Positions 17,636 through 27,161 of a DNA stretch of 64,000 nt are shown piece by piece (positions within the stretch are counted from its first letter, which is position 1; each line of letters starts with the position of its first letter). The DNA lies in assembly GCF_900069005.2 (NCBI RefSeq), contig NZ_LN831279.1:2558269-2622268 (forward strand), given 5' to 3'. This DNA is from Paenibacillus sp. GM2. Lineage in GTDB: Bacteria > Bacillota > Bacilli > Paenibacillales > Paenibacillaceae. The notes under the pieces are model-generated. The model saw only the letters and a list, made by a program, of their open reading frames with translations, did not search any database and was not told the DNA's origin. The position numbers and the translations under genes are program-made.

Positions 17636-18852
17636 TTGCCAGCTCCCGCCAGTCGTTCCGCAGCGAGCTCCATAATATGGAGACCCGTCTCCTCCTTGGT
17701 CATCATAGGCAGCGACTTCACCAGTCCCTGTGCATCATAAATTTTCACGATATTTGTATCGATGCCAAAGCCCGCTCCCGCCTGGGTTACATCATTGGCA
17801 ATCAAGAGATCACAGTTCTTGCGCTGCAGCTTATCCATGGCATACTGCTCCAGATTCTCCGTCTCAGCTGCGAATCCAATCAGAAACTGCGATGTCTTTT
17901 GTTGACCAAGCGTCTGCAGAATATCAATATTTTTAATGAGTTCCAGCTGTAGAGCGTCACCCGATTTCTTAATTTTTTGCTGTGCCGGGCTCTTTGGCCG
18001 ATAGTCCGCAACGGCAGCTGCCTTCACTAAAATATCTGTGTTCTGCCATATGGCGACGACAGCCTCATACATCTCCATTGCCGATTCCACATGCACCGTA
18101 TTGATATTCAGCGGAGGGGCCACCTGCGTACGGGCGACGATCAGGGTGACGTCAGCACCCAGCTCCTGCGCAGCCTTAGCGACAGCAAATCCCATCTTGC
18201 CTGAAGAGTCATTCGTAATGTACCGGACCGGGTCAATGCGCTCGATGGTTCCTCCAGCGGTTACGACAACCTTTTTGCCGGCAAGCGGAAGATCAGCCCT
18301 TATAGATTGACGCTTAAAAAACTGATTCACTTCTTCAACAATCGCTTCGGGCTCTTCCATTCTCCCTTTCCCCGTATATCCGCAGGCAAGCAAGCCGACG
18401 CCCGGTTCAATCATATGAACACCGCGCGACCTAAGCTCTGCCATATTTCGCGATACAGCCGGGTGGGTATACATATGCACATTCATCGCCGGAGCAAGCA
18501 TAATCGGCGCGGTGACAGCCAGTAGAGTCGTCGACAACATATCGTCTCCGATGCCGGCAGCCATTTTGCCGATCATATTCGCCGTAACCGGGGCAACCAG
18601 CACCAGGTCGGCCCAGTCGGCCAGTTCAATATGGGCGATGGCCTCCGGCTTCTTCTCGTCAAAGGTATCGGTGTATACAGCATTTTTGGATAAGGCCTGT
18701 AAGGTCAGCTCGCTAATGAATTTCGTAGCCGATTCGGTCATTATGACACGAACCTCTGCCCCTTGCTTCACAAGCATACTGCAGAGCGAAGCCGCCTTGA
18801 ATGCAGCGATTCCCCCTGTAACGCCAAGCAATATTTTTTTGCCGATTAACAT
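17632..18852 (-). CDS. coaBC: Bifunctional phosphopantothenoylcysteine decarboxylase / phosphopantothenate-cysteine ligase
   Basis: Two steps of coenzyme A synthesis. The N-terminal CoaC flavoprotein half (about 1-185) has GVTGGIAAFKA, the APAMNVHMY block (PXMNXXMW-like) and LLACGYTGKGRMEEP, the substrate-clamp cysteine. The C-terminal CoaB half has VVTAGGTIERIDPVRYITNDSSGKMG and later LIANDV. From ATG 18852 it has 406 residues; the in-frame start at 18888 lacks a ribosome site. Overlaps priA by 4 bases. Confidence 0.96.
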   Translation of the reverse strand: MLIGKKILLGVTGGIAAFKAASLCSMLVKQGAEVRVIMTESATKFISELTLQALSKNAVYTDTFDEKKPEAIAHIELADWADLVLVAPVTANMIGKMAAGIGDDMLSTTLLAVTAPIMLAPAMNVHMYTHPAVSRNMAELRSRGVHMIEPGVGLLACGYTGKGRMEEPEAIVEEVNQFFKRQSIRADLPLAGKKVVVTAGGTIERIDPVRYITNDSSGKMGFAVAKAAQELGADVTLIVARTQVAPPLNINTVHVESAMEMYEAVVAIWQNTDILVKAAAVADYRPKSPAQQKIKKSGDALQLELIKNIDILQTLGQQKTSQFLIGFAAETENLEQYAMDKLQRKNCDLLIANDVTQAGAGFGIDTNIVKIYDAQGLVKSLPMMTKEETGLHIMELAAERLAGAGK

Positions 18853-18940
18853 CGTCCTATCCCCCGCTTTCAAGTTATACGAAGTCAAACTCCCTTTGTC
18901 TTACAAGGGATCAGTAATCAGTCATAACCTATATGAGCAG

Positions 18941-18965
18941 AAAAAAATAACAACCTCGCGGTTGT
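18941..18965 (-). terminator. Terminator or attenuator between rpoZ and coaBC
   Basis: On the minus strand ACAACC-GCGA-GGTTGT followed by TATTTTTTT. The 6-bp stem with a tetraloop and T-run is a small rho-independent terminator. It would end the yicC-remA-gmk-rpoZ transcript or reduce read-through into coaBC-priA. A remnant of the dispersed repeat (gaggttgttcaaa) lies beside it at 18,971-18,984. Confidence 0.7.
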
Positions 18966-19013
18966 AACTAGAGGTTGTTCAAAATCAACATATGACCACG
19001 AGGTCGATCTATT

Positions 19014-19235
19014 TTATTTCTCGATTGTTGCCGGTTCTTCAACTTCCGGTTTTAGCTTGACGAAACCGCCGTAAATTTCCTCTAACGCGATACCGACTTG
19101 CTTATGGGATCTTGGCTGCTCAAGATCGCTCTTGGAGCCCTCTCTAAGCTGTCTAGCTCTCCGGGAAGCCGCTACGACTAGGGAATACTTGCTACCAACG
19201 ATGCCAAGCATCTTGTCAATGGATGGATATAGCAT
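19014..19235 (-). CDS. rpoZ: RNA polymerase omega subunit
   Basis: Omega chaperones the beta' subunit of RNA polymerase. The protein starts MLYPSIDKMLGIVGSKYSLVV (first part shown) with ASRRARQL, the family signature, and is 73 residues. The ATG at 19235 is 9 bases after GAGGTG; an in-frame GTG four codons upstream overlaps that ribosome site and is unlikely. It follows gmk by 40 bases, the usual gmk-rpoZ order. Confidence 0.95.
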   Translation of the reverse strand: MLYPSIDKMLGIVGSKYSLVVAASRRARQLREGSKSDLEQPRSHKQVGIALEEIYGGFVKLKPEVEEPATIEK

Positions 19236-19275
19236 GAAGCAACACACCTCTTCTATTAGACTCGTCTACCGAATA

Positions 19276-19860
19276 TTAGATATCGGCAGGTTTTCTTACT
19301 TTGCAATGCTCCGCTGTAATGATAGCCTCAATCCTTCTGCAGGCATGATCAATCTCATCATTAACTACGGCGTAATCATATTGTTCCAGCAATCTCATCT
19401 CATCAGCCGCAACCGACATGCGATGGTCGATCGTCGCCTGATTCTCCGTTCCCCGCCCTTGAATGCGATCCTTCAATTCATCCAAGGAAGGAGGAAGTAA
19501 AAATACGAACACGCCCTCCGGGAACTTCTCCTTCACCTTGAGCGCGCCCTGCACCTCGATTTCAAGAATGATATCGCGGCCGCTCTCGAGCGTCTCCTCA
19601 ACGAAATCACGCGGAGTACCATAATAATTCCCTACATATTCCGCGTATTCGAGCAATTGATCCTTCTCGATCATCTCCATAAATTGCTCGCGGGTCTTGA
19701 AGAAATAATTAACCCCGTTCTCTTCCCCCAGGCGCGGATGGCGCGTCGTGGCGGACACGGAATAGACAAGCTCAGGCATTCTAGCCCGCAACTCATTGCA
19801 GACCGTCCCTTTACCTACACCGGACGGCCCTGATAATACGATTAATAAACCTTTAGCCAT
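19276..19860 (-). CDS. gmk: Guanylate kinase
   Basis: Phosphorylates GMP to GDP. From ATG 19860 (MAKGLLIVLSGPSGVGKGTV, P-loop GPSGVGKG) it has 194 residues. The GMP-binding region has SATTRHPRLGEENGVNYFF and the lid has DRIQGRGTE. GGAGAG lies 5 bases before the ATG. A longer in-frame version back to 19956 would overlap remA and is not supported. Confidence 0.97.
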   Translation of the reverse strand: MAKGLLIVLSGPSGVGKGTVCNELRARMPELVYSVSATTRHPRLGEENGVNYFFKTREQFMEMIEKDQLLEYAEYVGNYYGTPRDFVEETLESGRDIILEIEVQGALKVKEKFPEGVFVFLLPPSLDELKDRIQGRGTENQATIDHRMSVAADEMRLLEQYDYAVVNDEIDHACRRIEAIITAEHCKVRKPADI

Positions 19861-19873
19861 AGTTCTCTCCATT

Positions 19874-20137
19874 TTACTCGTCGTTGTCATCATCTTTGGT
19901 GGATAAGCGATGAGCAACCGTCTCCGGCTGCACCGCCGACAATATGACATGATCACTGTCGGTAATAATTACCGCGCGCGTACGACGTCCATAGGTCGCA
20001 TCGATCAGCATATGGCGGTCTCTTGCCTCCTGAATAATCCGCTTGATTGGGGCAGACTCAGGACTCACAATTGAAATGATTCGGTTCGCTGATACGATGT
20101 TGCCAAAGCCAATGTTAATAAGTTTAATCGCTGCCAT
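19874..20137 (-). CDS. remA: Extracellular matrix regulatory protein RemA
   Basis: RemA is a small DNA-binding activator of biofilm matrix and osmolyte genes in B. subtilis and forms ring-like oligomers. Here 87 residues, starting MAAIKLINIGFGNIVSANRI (first 20), with SPESAPIKRIIQEAR and the basic YGRRTRAVI block used for DNA contact. Ends in an acidic DDDNDE tail. It sits between yicC and gmk as in B. subtilis. Confidence 0.95.
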   Translation of the reverse strand: MAAIKLINIGFGNIVSANRIISIVSPESAPIKRIIQEARDRHMLIDATYGRRTRAVIITDSDHVILSAVQPETVAHRLSTKDDDNDE

Positions 20138-20217
20138 ATCCAGGTTTTTCCCCCTAATTTACTTGACTCTGAGAGGTAGCTCAAAAAGACGCTTCTGAGC
20201 ACTTACTCTTAGTTACG

Positions 20218-21105
20218 CTATTCGAGATTAGCCGCTTGTTCACGAATCTTCTCCAGTTCTGCTTTCATCTCGACTACACGGTTGACCAGAGCCAGGTGAT
20301 TGGCTTTGGAACCAATCGTATTCGTCTCCCGGTTCATTTCCTGTATCAAAAAATCCAGCTTCCGTCCAACCGGCCCTTCCGATTGCAATAATCCGCGGCA
20401 CTGCTCGAAGTGGCTCTTCAATCTAATCAGCTCTTCGTCGATGTTGGAACGATCCGCAAATACGGCGACCTCCATCGCGAATCTCTGTTCATCAAAAGCC
20501 CCCTCCAACAGTTCGGCGAGTCGCCCTTTGAGCCGATTACGGTAGTCCACAACTACTTCTGGCGCCAATCTGACGATGTCGGTGTGGATCTCCTGCAGCC
20601 TGTTTACACGCTGCTCTATATCAGAGACCAGATGAAGCCCTTCCTGCTCTCGCATCGCGATAAGCCCATCCAGCGCTTCTTCAAGGCCTTCCATAAGAAC
20701 CGACTCCCACTGTTCACCGGTGACAGCTCCGTCCAGCAATGGATCGGGAGCGATCACCGCATCAGGCAGCGCGAGCAAATCCTTAGCGGTGAGCGAAGAG
20801 TCAATGCCGTAATGCCGCTTCAGCTCTTCGTTCGCCTGTATATAAGCCTCAATAACCGGACGGTTCAGTACAAAAGGCAAGGAACTGTCATCCTCCCGTT
20901 CCTTGCTTATGAACACGTCAATTCTGCCGCGCTTCACGTGCTCCTGAACTAACCGCCGCAGCTTATCCTCGTAGCAAGTCCACTCTCGGGGCATCCGAAG
21001 CACAACCTCGGAATACCGATGATTGACAGATTTAATCTCAAATTGAATGTTATAACCGCCATAATGTCTGGCGGAACCACCGTACCCAGTCATACTGTGA
21101 GACAT
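20218..21105 (-). CDS. yicC: YicC-family endoribonuclease (YloC)
   Basis: Family of conserved RNases with a role in sRNA or stationary-phase RNA decay. Start MSHSMTGYGGSARHYGGY, with ATG 21105 chosen among several close in-frame starts. The N-terminal YicC_N domain carries SVNHRYSEVVLRMP; the C-terminal block ends GRKLDFLIQEMNRETNTIGSKAN (read in parts), with the EMNRE motif of the DUF1732 region. 295 residues, normal length. First in the yicC-remA-gmk-rpoZ group. Confidence 0.93.
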   Translation of the reverse strand: MSHSMTGYGGSARHYGGYNIQFEIKSVNHRYSEVVLRMPREWTCYEDKLRRLVQEHVKRGRIDVFISKEREDDSSLPFVLNRPVIEAYIQANEELKRHYGIDSSLTAKDLLALPDAVIAPDPLLDGAVTGEQWESVLMEGLEEALDGLIAMREQEGLHLVSDIEQRVNRLQEIHTDIVRLAPEVVVDYRNRLKGRLAELLEGAFDEQRFAMEVAVFADRSNIDEELIRLKSHFEQCRGLLQSEGPVGRKLDFLIQEMNRETNTIGSKANHLALVNRVVEMKAELEKIREQAANLE

Positions 21106-21140
21106 GAACATCACATCCGTTACCCTATTGTAATTGATAA

Positions 21141-23027
21141 TTATGAACGAGACAAGTGGGAAGCACGGTGCATCGACTTCTCGTGAACATAATTTGTCAA
21201 AGCTACAGTCATTTCATAGAACATGAAAGGAGTCATCAAATAAATGCCGTTAAATTGCTGCATTGCTGTATCAAGCAGTTCCTTGGCAATCTCTACGCCC
21301 ATAGCACGACCCTCTGTCCCCTGAAGCCCCTCCATCCGCTTGCGCACGGATTCAGGCAGCGTAATGCCCGGAACTTCATTATGAAGATACTCGGCGTTTT
21401 TGCCGCTGGCCAGCGGCATAATACCAAGGAAGATCGGAATGTCGAGATGGGCGGTCGCCTCACGAATCGCAACGATCAGTTCAGGATCATAGACCGGCTG
21501 GGTCATAATGTAATCCGCACCCGAAGCGATTTTCTTCTCAAGCCGCTCTACAGCTTTGTTCAGATGCTTCACATTCGGGTTAAAAGCAGCGCCGATTACA
21601 AAGTTGGCGCGATGCTTAAGCGGCTTGCCCGAGAAGGCAGTACCTTCATTTAACTGCTTGATCATGCGGATAATCTCGAAGGAGGTGAGGTCGTATACCG
21701 AGCTGGCCCCCGGCAAATCCCCAAAGCGGGCCGGATCCCCCGTCACAGCCAGAACATGATCTATACCGAGAGCATCAAATCCCATCAAGTGCGACTGTGT
21801 GCCGATCAGGTTGCGATCGCGGCAGGCAATATGAATAAGCGGCCGCAGTCCAAGCTCAGATTGTACGCGCGAGCCAAGCGCCATATTGCTCATCCTTGTC
21901 ACAGCCAGAGAATTATCAGCCAGTGTCAAGGCATCGACTCCCGCTTCTTTTAGAGCTTTGGCCCCGGCCATAAACTTGCTTGTATCCAGATCCCGCGGAG
22001 GATCCAGCTCCACGATCACCGTGTGCCGCTCTTTCACCTGATCTACGATATTTGGAGTATTGTCCGCCCGCCCATTGTCCCTATTATTCAGTTCACGCTC
22101 AAGTACCTGAATCGATTCAAGAACAGTTGGAAGCGGACGGCCTTCTGCCAATGAAGCTGGATTATAGTTAGCCAGCGCACTAGCCGTAGCCTTGATATGG
22201 TCTGGAGTCGTCCCGCAGCACCCTCCAATCAAGCGTGATCCCAAATCGGCAAATGATACTGCACATTCACCAAAATATGCAGGAGTAGCCCCATATACAT
22301 ATTCTCCATCTACGTAATCCGCCAAACCTGCGTTCGGAAATACAGACAATGGCATATTCAGCGGGCCATTTAATCTCTCCATAACGCTCATAATGCCCTT
22401 TGGTCCGGAATGACAGTTAAAGCCAAGCACATCGGCCCCCTCCGCCTGGAGAATTCCGAAAGCTTCTTCAATAGAGTAGCCATCCAGCGTTCTACCCAAT
22501 TGATCCACGGCAAACTGACAAATGAGCGGCAAAGGAGTCAGATAGCGAGCGCGTCCAAGCGCAAGCCGCATCTCTCTCAGATCGTAGAAGGTCTCCAGAA
22601 GGAGCGCATCTACATCCTCCGTCAGCAAGGCAGTCATCTGTTCATCAAAGTATTTGACCAATTCCTGGTCGGTCACATTAACGCGCTTGCCACCACGAAT
22701 CGTGCCCACAGCGCCAGCGACAAAGATGTCAGGACCGGCCGCCTGTCTGGCAATGCGGGCTGCAGCGCGGTTAATATCCGCTACCTGATCCTCCAGACCA
22801 AACTTGGATAATTTATAAAAATTCGCGGAGAACGTATTCGTCTCTATTAATCTAGCACCTGCTTCAATGTAGCGGCGGTGTACATCTTGAATCACTTCCG
22901 GGCGGGTCAAATTCATCTCCTCATAGGAAATGCCGACGGAAAAGCCCAGCTGGTGCAGGTAGGTACCCATAGCTCCATCGCCGATTAATACTTCATTTTG
23001 CCACGTTTGACGCAGATCTGGCCTCAT
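21141..23027 (-). CDS. yitJ: Bifunctional homocysteine S-methyltransferase / methylenetetrahydrofolate reductase (YitJ type)
   Basis: Two enzymes in one chain of 628 residues. The N-terminal half (about 1-300) is a homocysteine S-methyltransferase with LIGDGAMGTYL, GFNCH and GGCCGTTPDHI, which hold the three zinc cysteines. The C-terminal half (about 325-610) is a MetF-type reductase with VELDPPRDLD, DNSLAVTRMS and AVTGDPARFGD. It would make 5-methyl-THF and supply methionine. No SAM riboswitch fits in the 113-base leader, unlike B. subtilis yitJ. Inserted between dapF and yicC, an arrangement not in B. subtilis. Confidence 0.93.
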   Translation of the reverse strand: MRPDLRQTWQNEVLIGDGAMGTYLHQLGFSVGISYEEMNLTRPEVIQDVHRRYIEAGARLIETNTFSANFYKLSKFGLEDQVADINRAAARIARQAAGPDIFVAGAVGTIRGGKRVNVTDQELVKYFDEQMTALLTEDVDALLLETFYDLREMRLALGRARYLTPLPLICQFAVDQLGRTLDGYSIEEAFGILQAEGADVLGFNCHSGPKGIMSVMERLNGPLNMPLSVFPNAGLADYVDGEYVYGATPAYFGECAVSFADLGSRLIGGCCGTTPDHIKATASALANYNPASLAEGRPLPTVLESIQVLERELNNRDNGRADNTPNIVDQVKERHTVIVELDPPRDLDTSKFMAGAKALKEAGVDALTLADNSLAVTRMSNMALGSRVQSELGLRPLIHIACRDRNLIGTQSHLMGFDALGIDHVLAVTGDPARFGDLPGASSVYDLTSFEIIRMIKQLNEGTAFSGKPLKHRANFVIGAAFNPNVKHLNKAVERLEKKIASGADYIMTQPVYDPELIVAIREATAHLDIPIFLGIMPLASGKNAEYLHNEVPGITLPESVRKRMEGLQGTEGRAMGVEIAKELLDTAMQQFNGIYLMTPFMFYEMTVALTNYVHEKSMHRASHLSRS

Positions 23028-23085
23028 ATGAGCCCCTCCTCGATATAAGTAATGGTAGCTTGACTACCTTTTTCGCTTTAGTTTC

Positions 23086-23112
23086 ATATTAATTTATCAT
23101 AATTTTCGTCAA
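23086..23112 (-). promoter_or_regulatory. Possible promoter of yitJ
   Basis: Minus-strand TTGACG (23,112-23,107), 15 bases, TAATAT (23,091-23,086). The spacing is short. A small inverted repeat GGTAG-TCAAG-CTACC (23,052-23,066) lies in the leader. Confidence 0.3.
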
Positions 23113-23140
23113 TTGATAAGGAAATGATAGAACTTCATAC

Positions 23141-23165
23141 AAAAAAAGGCCCGCAGGCCTTTTTT
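23141..23165. terminator. Rho-independent terminator after dapF
   Basis: AAAAAAAGGCC-CGCA-GGCCTTTTTT, symmetrical so it works on either strand. It lies 10 bases after the dapF stop and upstream of yitJ. Confidence 0.9.
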
Positions 23166-23174
23166 AACAAAATT

Positions 23175-24008
23175 TTATGCAATTTCACCTTGATATACGA
23201 TTTCTGCAGGTCCCGTCATATACACATGGTTATCGGTAGGGTTCCATTCAATATAGAGATCGCCGCCCTTCAAACCAACCCAGGCTTTGCGCTGCGTGTA
23301 CCCGTTGAGTACAGAGGATACCAAAGTGGCACATGCGCCGCTTCCGCAGGCCAGCGTTGGACCCGCGCCGCGTTCCCATACCCTCATCTCGATTCGCTCG
23401 GGCGAGGTCACGGTGGCGAATTCTACATTCGTCTTCCTTGGGAAGTACGGATGTTTCTCCAGCTGCGGCCCCCATGTTTCCAACTCAAAATGCGGCGCAT
23501 CATCCACGTAAATGACGCAATGTGGATTCCCCATCGAGACAGCTGTAAAGTTGAACCGCTGGCCTTGAGCTTCAATCGGCTGTCCAATAACCGACTCGCC
23601 TTCCAGTGTGGTCGGAATCCGGGTCCCTTGCAGAATCGGCTCGCCCATATCAACCCGAACGCTCTTAACGATTCCATCCTCTACCTTGAGAAGCACCTCC
23701 TGAACGCCGGCGCCAAGCGTCTCAAATGTCATCCGCAGCTTATCTGTATGGCCTGCCTCATAGACGTATTTGGAGACGCAGCGGATCGCATTGCCGCATT
23801 GTTCAGCTTCTGTACCATCGGAATTTATAATTCTCATCTTATAGTCAGCCTGATCAGACGGCAAAATAAACACCAGACCGTCCGCTCCCACACCGAAATA
23901 CCGGTTGCACCATTTTATAGCCAAATCCGAGACATTCTGCGGCAGTTCCTGCTCTCCGTAGAACACCAGAAAATCATTACCCAGACCATGCATTTTCGTA
24001 AATTCCAT
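23175..24008 (-). CDS. dapF: Diaminopimelate epimerase
   Basis: Converts LL- to meso-diaminopimelate for lysine and peptidoglycan. Starts MEFTKMHGLGNDFLV. The two catalytic cysteines are in EQCGNAIRC and LACGSGACAT. 277 residues, normal. It lies 114 bases after the Ca-ATPase stop. Confidence 0.97.
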   Translation of the reverse strand: MEFTKMHGLGNDFLVFYGEQELPQNVSDLAIKWCNRYFGVGADGLVFILPSDQADYKMRIINSDGTEAEQCGNAIRCVSKYVYEAGHTDKLRMTFETLGAGVQEVLLKVEDGIVKSVRVDMGEPILQGTRIPTTLEGESVIGQPIEAQGQRFNFTAVSMGNPHCVIYVDDAPHFELETWGPQLEKHPYFPRKTNVEFATVTSPERIEMRVWERGAGPTLACGSGACATLVSSVLNGYTQRKAWVGLKGGDLYIEWNPTDNHVYMTGPAEIVYQGEIA

Positions 24009-24122
24009 TTGAACCCCACTCCCTAGAGCCCTGTCGCCTGTCTTGTGTCTTATGACTTGAGTTGCCAGAGCAATGCTTTATGGGGTTAGTCTATATTTTG
24101 TGCGTTCTAAAAGGTATTGATT

Positions 24123-26924
24123 TTATGCACGAATATTTGTACTTTTCGCCGAGATTATCTGTCTTGGACCGTTATACTTGCGACGGCGCCCCGACCAGAC
24201 GCTGCCTGCCCCAAGCAGGAATGTCGGTATGCCTGCGGCCACGAAGCTGAGCGCCCATTCCCGGAAGCCAAGCGGAACCGTTTTGAAGATCGGCTGCAGA
24301 CTCTCGATATACATAACCCCGAGCAGCAGAAGTACGGAGGATAGTACAGCTACGACAAGGTAACGGTTCTGCAGGATGTTGCGATGGAAGATCGAACGTG
24401 AACTCCGGCAGTCGAATACATGAATCAGCTGGGCCATAACCAGTGTAGCGAAAGCAACTGACTGCGCCTTGGCTAGCTGGGCCGGATCATCCGGTGCGCT
24501 ATGCAATGTGATCCAGAAGGCCCCAAGCGTACAGAAGCCGATCAGCAATCCGCGGCTAATAATTTTCCAGCCCAGTCGACGTGCAAAAATATTCTCTTTC
24601 GCTCCGCGCGGTTTATGCTCCATTAAATCTTTCTCCGGTTGGTCTACGCCAAGCGCCATCGCAGGCAGACCGTCTGTGACGAGATTCACCCACAGGATCT
24701 GAATCGGCAGCAGCGGAAGCGGCAGCCCGGCCAACATGGCGAAGAACATCGTTAAAATCTCGCCGACATTGGAAGCGAGCAAATAGCGGATGAACTTGCG
24801 GATGTTCTCATAAATATTCCGTCCTTCCTCGATCGCCGCCACAATGGAGGAGAAGTTGTCATCACTGAGTATTAAAGAAGAGGCTTCCTTGGATACATCC
24901 GTGCCGGTAATGCCCATGGCGATTCCGATATCCGCCGCCTTAATCGCCGGAGCATCGTTGACGCCATCGCCTGTCATGGCTACGACATGGCCTTTGCGCT
25001 GCAAAGACTTGACAATCCGCAGCTTGTGTTCCGGTGCAACCCGGGAGTAAACATAAATCTGATCGATTTGACGATCCAGTTCCTCATCGCTAAGGGCAGC
25101 CAGTTGATTGCCGGACATGGTCCGTCCGCCTCTCGGGATAATGCCGAGATCGGCAGCGATCGCTTCCGCCGTCAGACCATGGTCGCCGGTAATCATCACC
25201 GTCTTGATGCCGGCACGGCGGCAGACCGATATCGCTTCCCGTGCCTCGCGGCGCGGCGGATCGATCATCCCGGCCAGTCCGATGAATATCAATTGAGACT
25301 CCACATCCGCTTCTGACTCGGCCGCATCATCAGGTCTTAGATCGCGGTAAGCTAACCCGAGTACACGCAGAGCATTCCGCGCCATCCCCTCATTAGCGGC
25401 CTGTACCTTTTGACGGAACGTCCCGGTGAAGGGAACCACCTTGCCGTCCCATAATATATAGGAGCATTTCTCCAGCAGCATATCGGGAGCTCCCTTGACG
25501 AGCGCCATTTTGCCGCCTTGGTGGGATACGATAACCGACATCCGTTTGCGGTCAGAATCGAATGGCAATTCCTTCTCGCGAGTGTATACGCTGCTGAGCG
25601 AGCTTGGAGATAAACCCATCTTCGCCGCCAGCGTAACGAGCGCTCCTTCGGTCGGATCCCCCTTTAGTGCCCAACGCGATGCAGTCATTTCCTCCCGATC
25701 CTTTCCCTTGCGCTTCGCTTGCTGGTCGCCATCTTCCTCATAGATCACGGCATTGCCGCACAGCGAGCTAACCTGCAGCAGCCGGCGCAAGCTCTGATCT
25801 TTCTTGAGATCAACCGATCGCCCATGCTCCAGTATCTGACCGATTGGCTCATAGCCGTCACCCGTCACTTGCAGCGCTCGCCCTTCAAGCCATACATGAG
25901 TGACTGTCATTTTGTTCTGTGTTAGCGTTCCTGTCTTATCCGAGCAAATGACCGAAGCACAGCCCAGTGTCTCTACAGAAGGAAGCTTGCGGACAATCGC
26001 CTTGCGCTTGATCATACGCTGTACGCCAAGTGCCAGCGCAATTGTGACGATCGCCGGCAAACCTTCGGGTATCGCCGCTACCGCTAAGCTCACCCCAGCG
26101 AAGAACATGGCCCCAGGCGGTTGTCCATGCAGAATACCAACGAGGACGACCAGTACCGTGAGCCCCAGTGAGAGATATATCAATATTTTGCCCAGCTGCT
26201 CAAGACGACGCTGCAGCGGAGTCTCTTGGGAATCGGTATTTTGAATCAAATCTGCGATTTTGCCCATCTCTGTATCCATGCCGGTGCGAACGACGATTCC
26301 TCTGCCGCTGCCGCGGGTCACCATGGTGCCCATGAAGCCCAGGTTCTTCTGGTCGCCCAGCGGCACTTCCTCCTCGCGAAGCACCCCGGCATGCTTGCCA
26401 ACGGGATGGGATTCCCCGGTCAATGCCGATTCCTCCACATCCAGACTGCTTACAGACAACCAGCGAACATCCGCCGGAATCCGGTCCCCGCTCTCCACGA
26501 TGACGATATCGCCAGGAACAAGCTCCTTGGCTGGAATATGCTCGACGGTCCCGTCGCGCAGAACCTTCGCGTGAGGAGCGGACAACTGCTTCAAGGCTCG
26601 CAGCGAGCGCTCAGCCCGGAATTCCTGAATAAACCCGAGCACACCGTTCAGGATCACAATCGCAATAATTGTAATGGCGTCCAAATATTCGCCCAGAATT
26701 CCCGATATGAGCGTGGCCCCCATTAATACGAGCATCATGAAATCTTTAAACTGGTTCAGGAACAGCAGCAGCGGAGATACCCGCTTGCCCTCCGACAATT
26801 CGTTCCAGCCGTTCTCTTCCCGTCTCCTCTGCGCCTCATCCCGGGTCAGGCCCTGTTCGCGCTTCACGTTCAACAGCTCCAGAAGCTCTTCCCCATTCCA
26901 CTGGTGCCAGTTTTTTTGTTCCAT
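24123..26924 (-). CDS. P-type Ca2+-transporting ATPase (YloB type)
   Basis: SERCA-like P2A pump of about 933 residues. N-terminal cation ATPase domain; ALTGESHPV actuator loop; TM4 with AAIPEGLPAI (the PEGL metal site); CSDKTGTLTQNKMTV phosphorylation site (near residue 330); KGAPDMLLEKC nucleotide loop; MTGDGVNDAPAIKAADIGIAMG hinge (read in parts); TM6 NLVTDGLPAMALG. Calcium is the inferred ion. ATG 26924 (MEQKNWHQW) is preceded by AAGGAGA; a GTG at 26978 would add 18 residues. In B. subtilis YloB helps spore calcium and heat resistance. Confidence 0.94.
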   Translation of the reverse strand: MEQKNWHQWNGEELLELLNVKREQGLTRDEAQRRREENGWNELSEGKRVSPLLLFLNQFKDFMMLVLMGATLISGILGEYLDAITIIAIVILNGVLGFIQEFRAERSLRALKQLSAPHAKVLRDGTVEHIPAKELVPGDIVIVESGDRIPADVRWLSVSSLDVEESALTGESHPVGKHAGVLREEEVPLGDQKNLGFMGTMVTRGSGRGIVVRTGMDTEMGKIADLIQNTDSQETPLQRRLEQLGKILIYLSLGLTVLVVLVGILHGQPPGAMFFAGVSLAVAAIPEGLPAIVTIALALGVQRMIKRKAIVRKLPSVETLGCASVICSDKTGTLTQNKMTVTHVWLEGRALQVTGDGYEPIGQILEHGRSVDLKKDQSLRRLLQVSSLCGNAVIYEEDGDQQAKRKGKDREEMTASRWALKGDPTEGALVTLAAKMGLSPSSLSSVYTREKELPFDSDRKRMSVIVSHQGGKMALVKGAPDMLLEKCSYILWDGKVVPFTGTFRQKVQAANEGMARNALRVLGLAYRDLRPDDAAESEADVESQLIFIGLAGMIDPPRREAREAISVCRRAGIKTVMITGDHGLTAEAIAADLGIIPRGGRTMSGNQLAALSDEELDRQIDQIYVYSRVAPEHKLRIVKSLQRKGHVVAMTGDGVNDAPAIKAADIGIAMGITGTDVSKEASSLILSDDNFSSIVAAIEEGRNIYENIRKFIRYLLASNVGEILTMFFAMLAGLPLPLLPIQILWVNLVTDGLPAMALGVDQPEKDLMEHKPRGAKENIFARRLGWKIISRGLLIGFCTLGAFWITLHSAPDDPAQLAKAQSVAFATLVMAQLIHVFDCRSSRSIFHRNILQNRYLVVAVLSSVLLLLGVMYIESLQPIFKTVPLGFREWALSFVAAGIPTFLLGAGSVWSGRRRKYNGPRQIISAKSTNIRA

Positions 26925-27069
26925 TCTCCTTTTTTCCCCTCCCGTATTTTGTGCGATAACAGCGTGAGGCTTTTCCACCTAGGGTAAATGTATTCCAGCC
27001 AGTCCCAAATTATCACAGAAGAAGCTCTTAAGTTTTTGCTGCAGTTATGGCATCATAGAGAGGAGTAAG

Positions 27070-27115
27070 ATATTGAGGTAATTGAGGTAATTGAAGATAT
27101 TGAAGATTTCGAGGA
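27070..27115. repeat. Five 9-bp tandem repeats
   Basis: Units of the form attgaggta / attgaagat run head to tail. The frame reading DIEVIEVIED has a TAA directly before it and no start, so it is not a gene. It lies between the Ca-ATPase start and the large repeat array. The rest of 26,925-27,161 shows nothing recognisable apart from a short piece of dispersed repeat at 27,118. Confidence 0.6.
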
Positions 27116-27161
27116 TATGCTCAAAAAAGTCGATTTTCAGCGTTGAACGCGTCCGTCTAAC

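Noticed and set aside
23028..23140. SAM riboswitch before yitJ
   Set aside because: The leader is too short and no S-box helices were found.
27069..27145. A frame reading DIEVIEVIEDIEDFED over the 9-bp repeats
   Set aside because: A TAA stands directly before it and there is no start codon; it is a tandem repeat.
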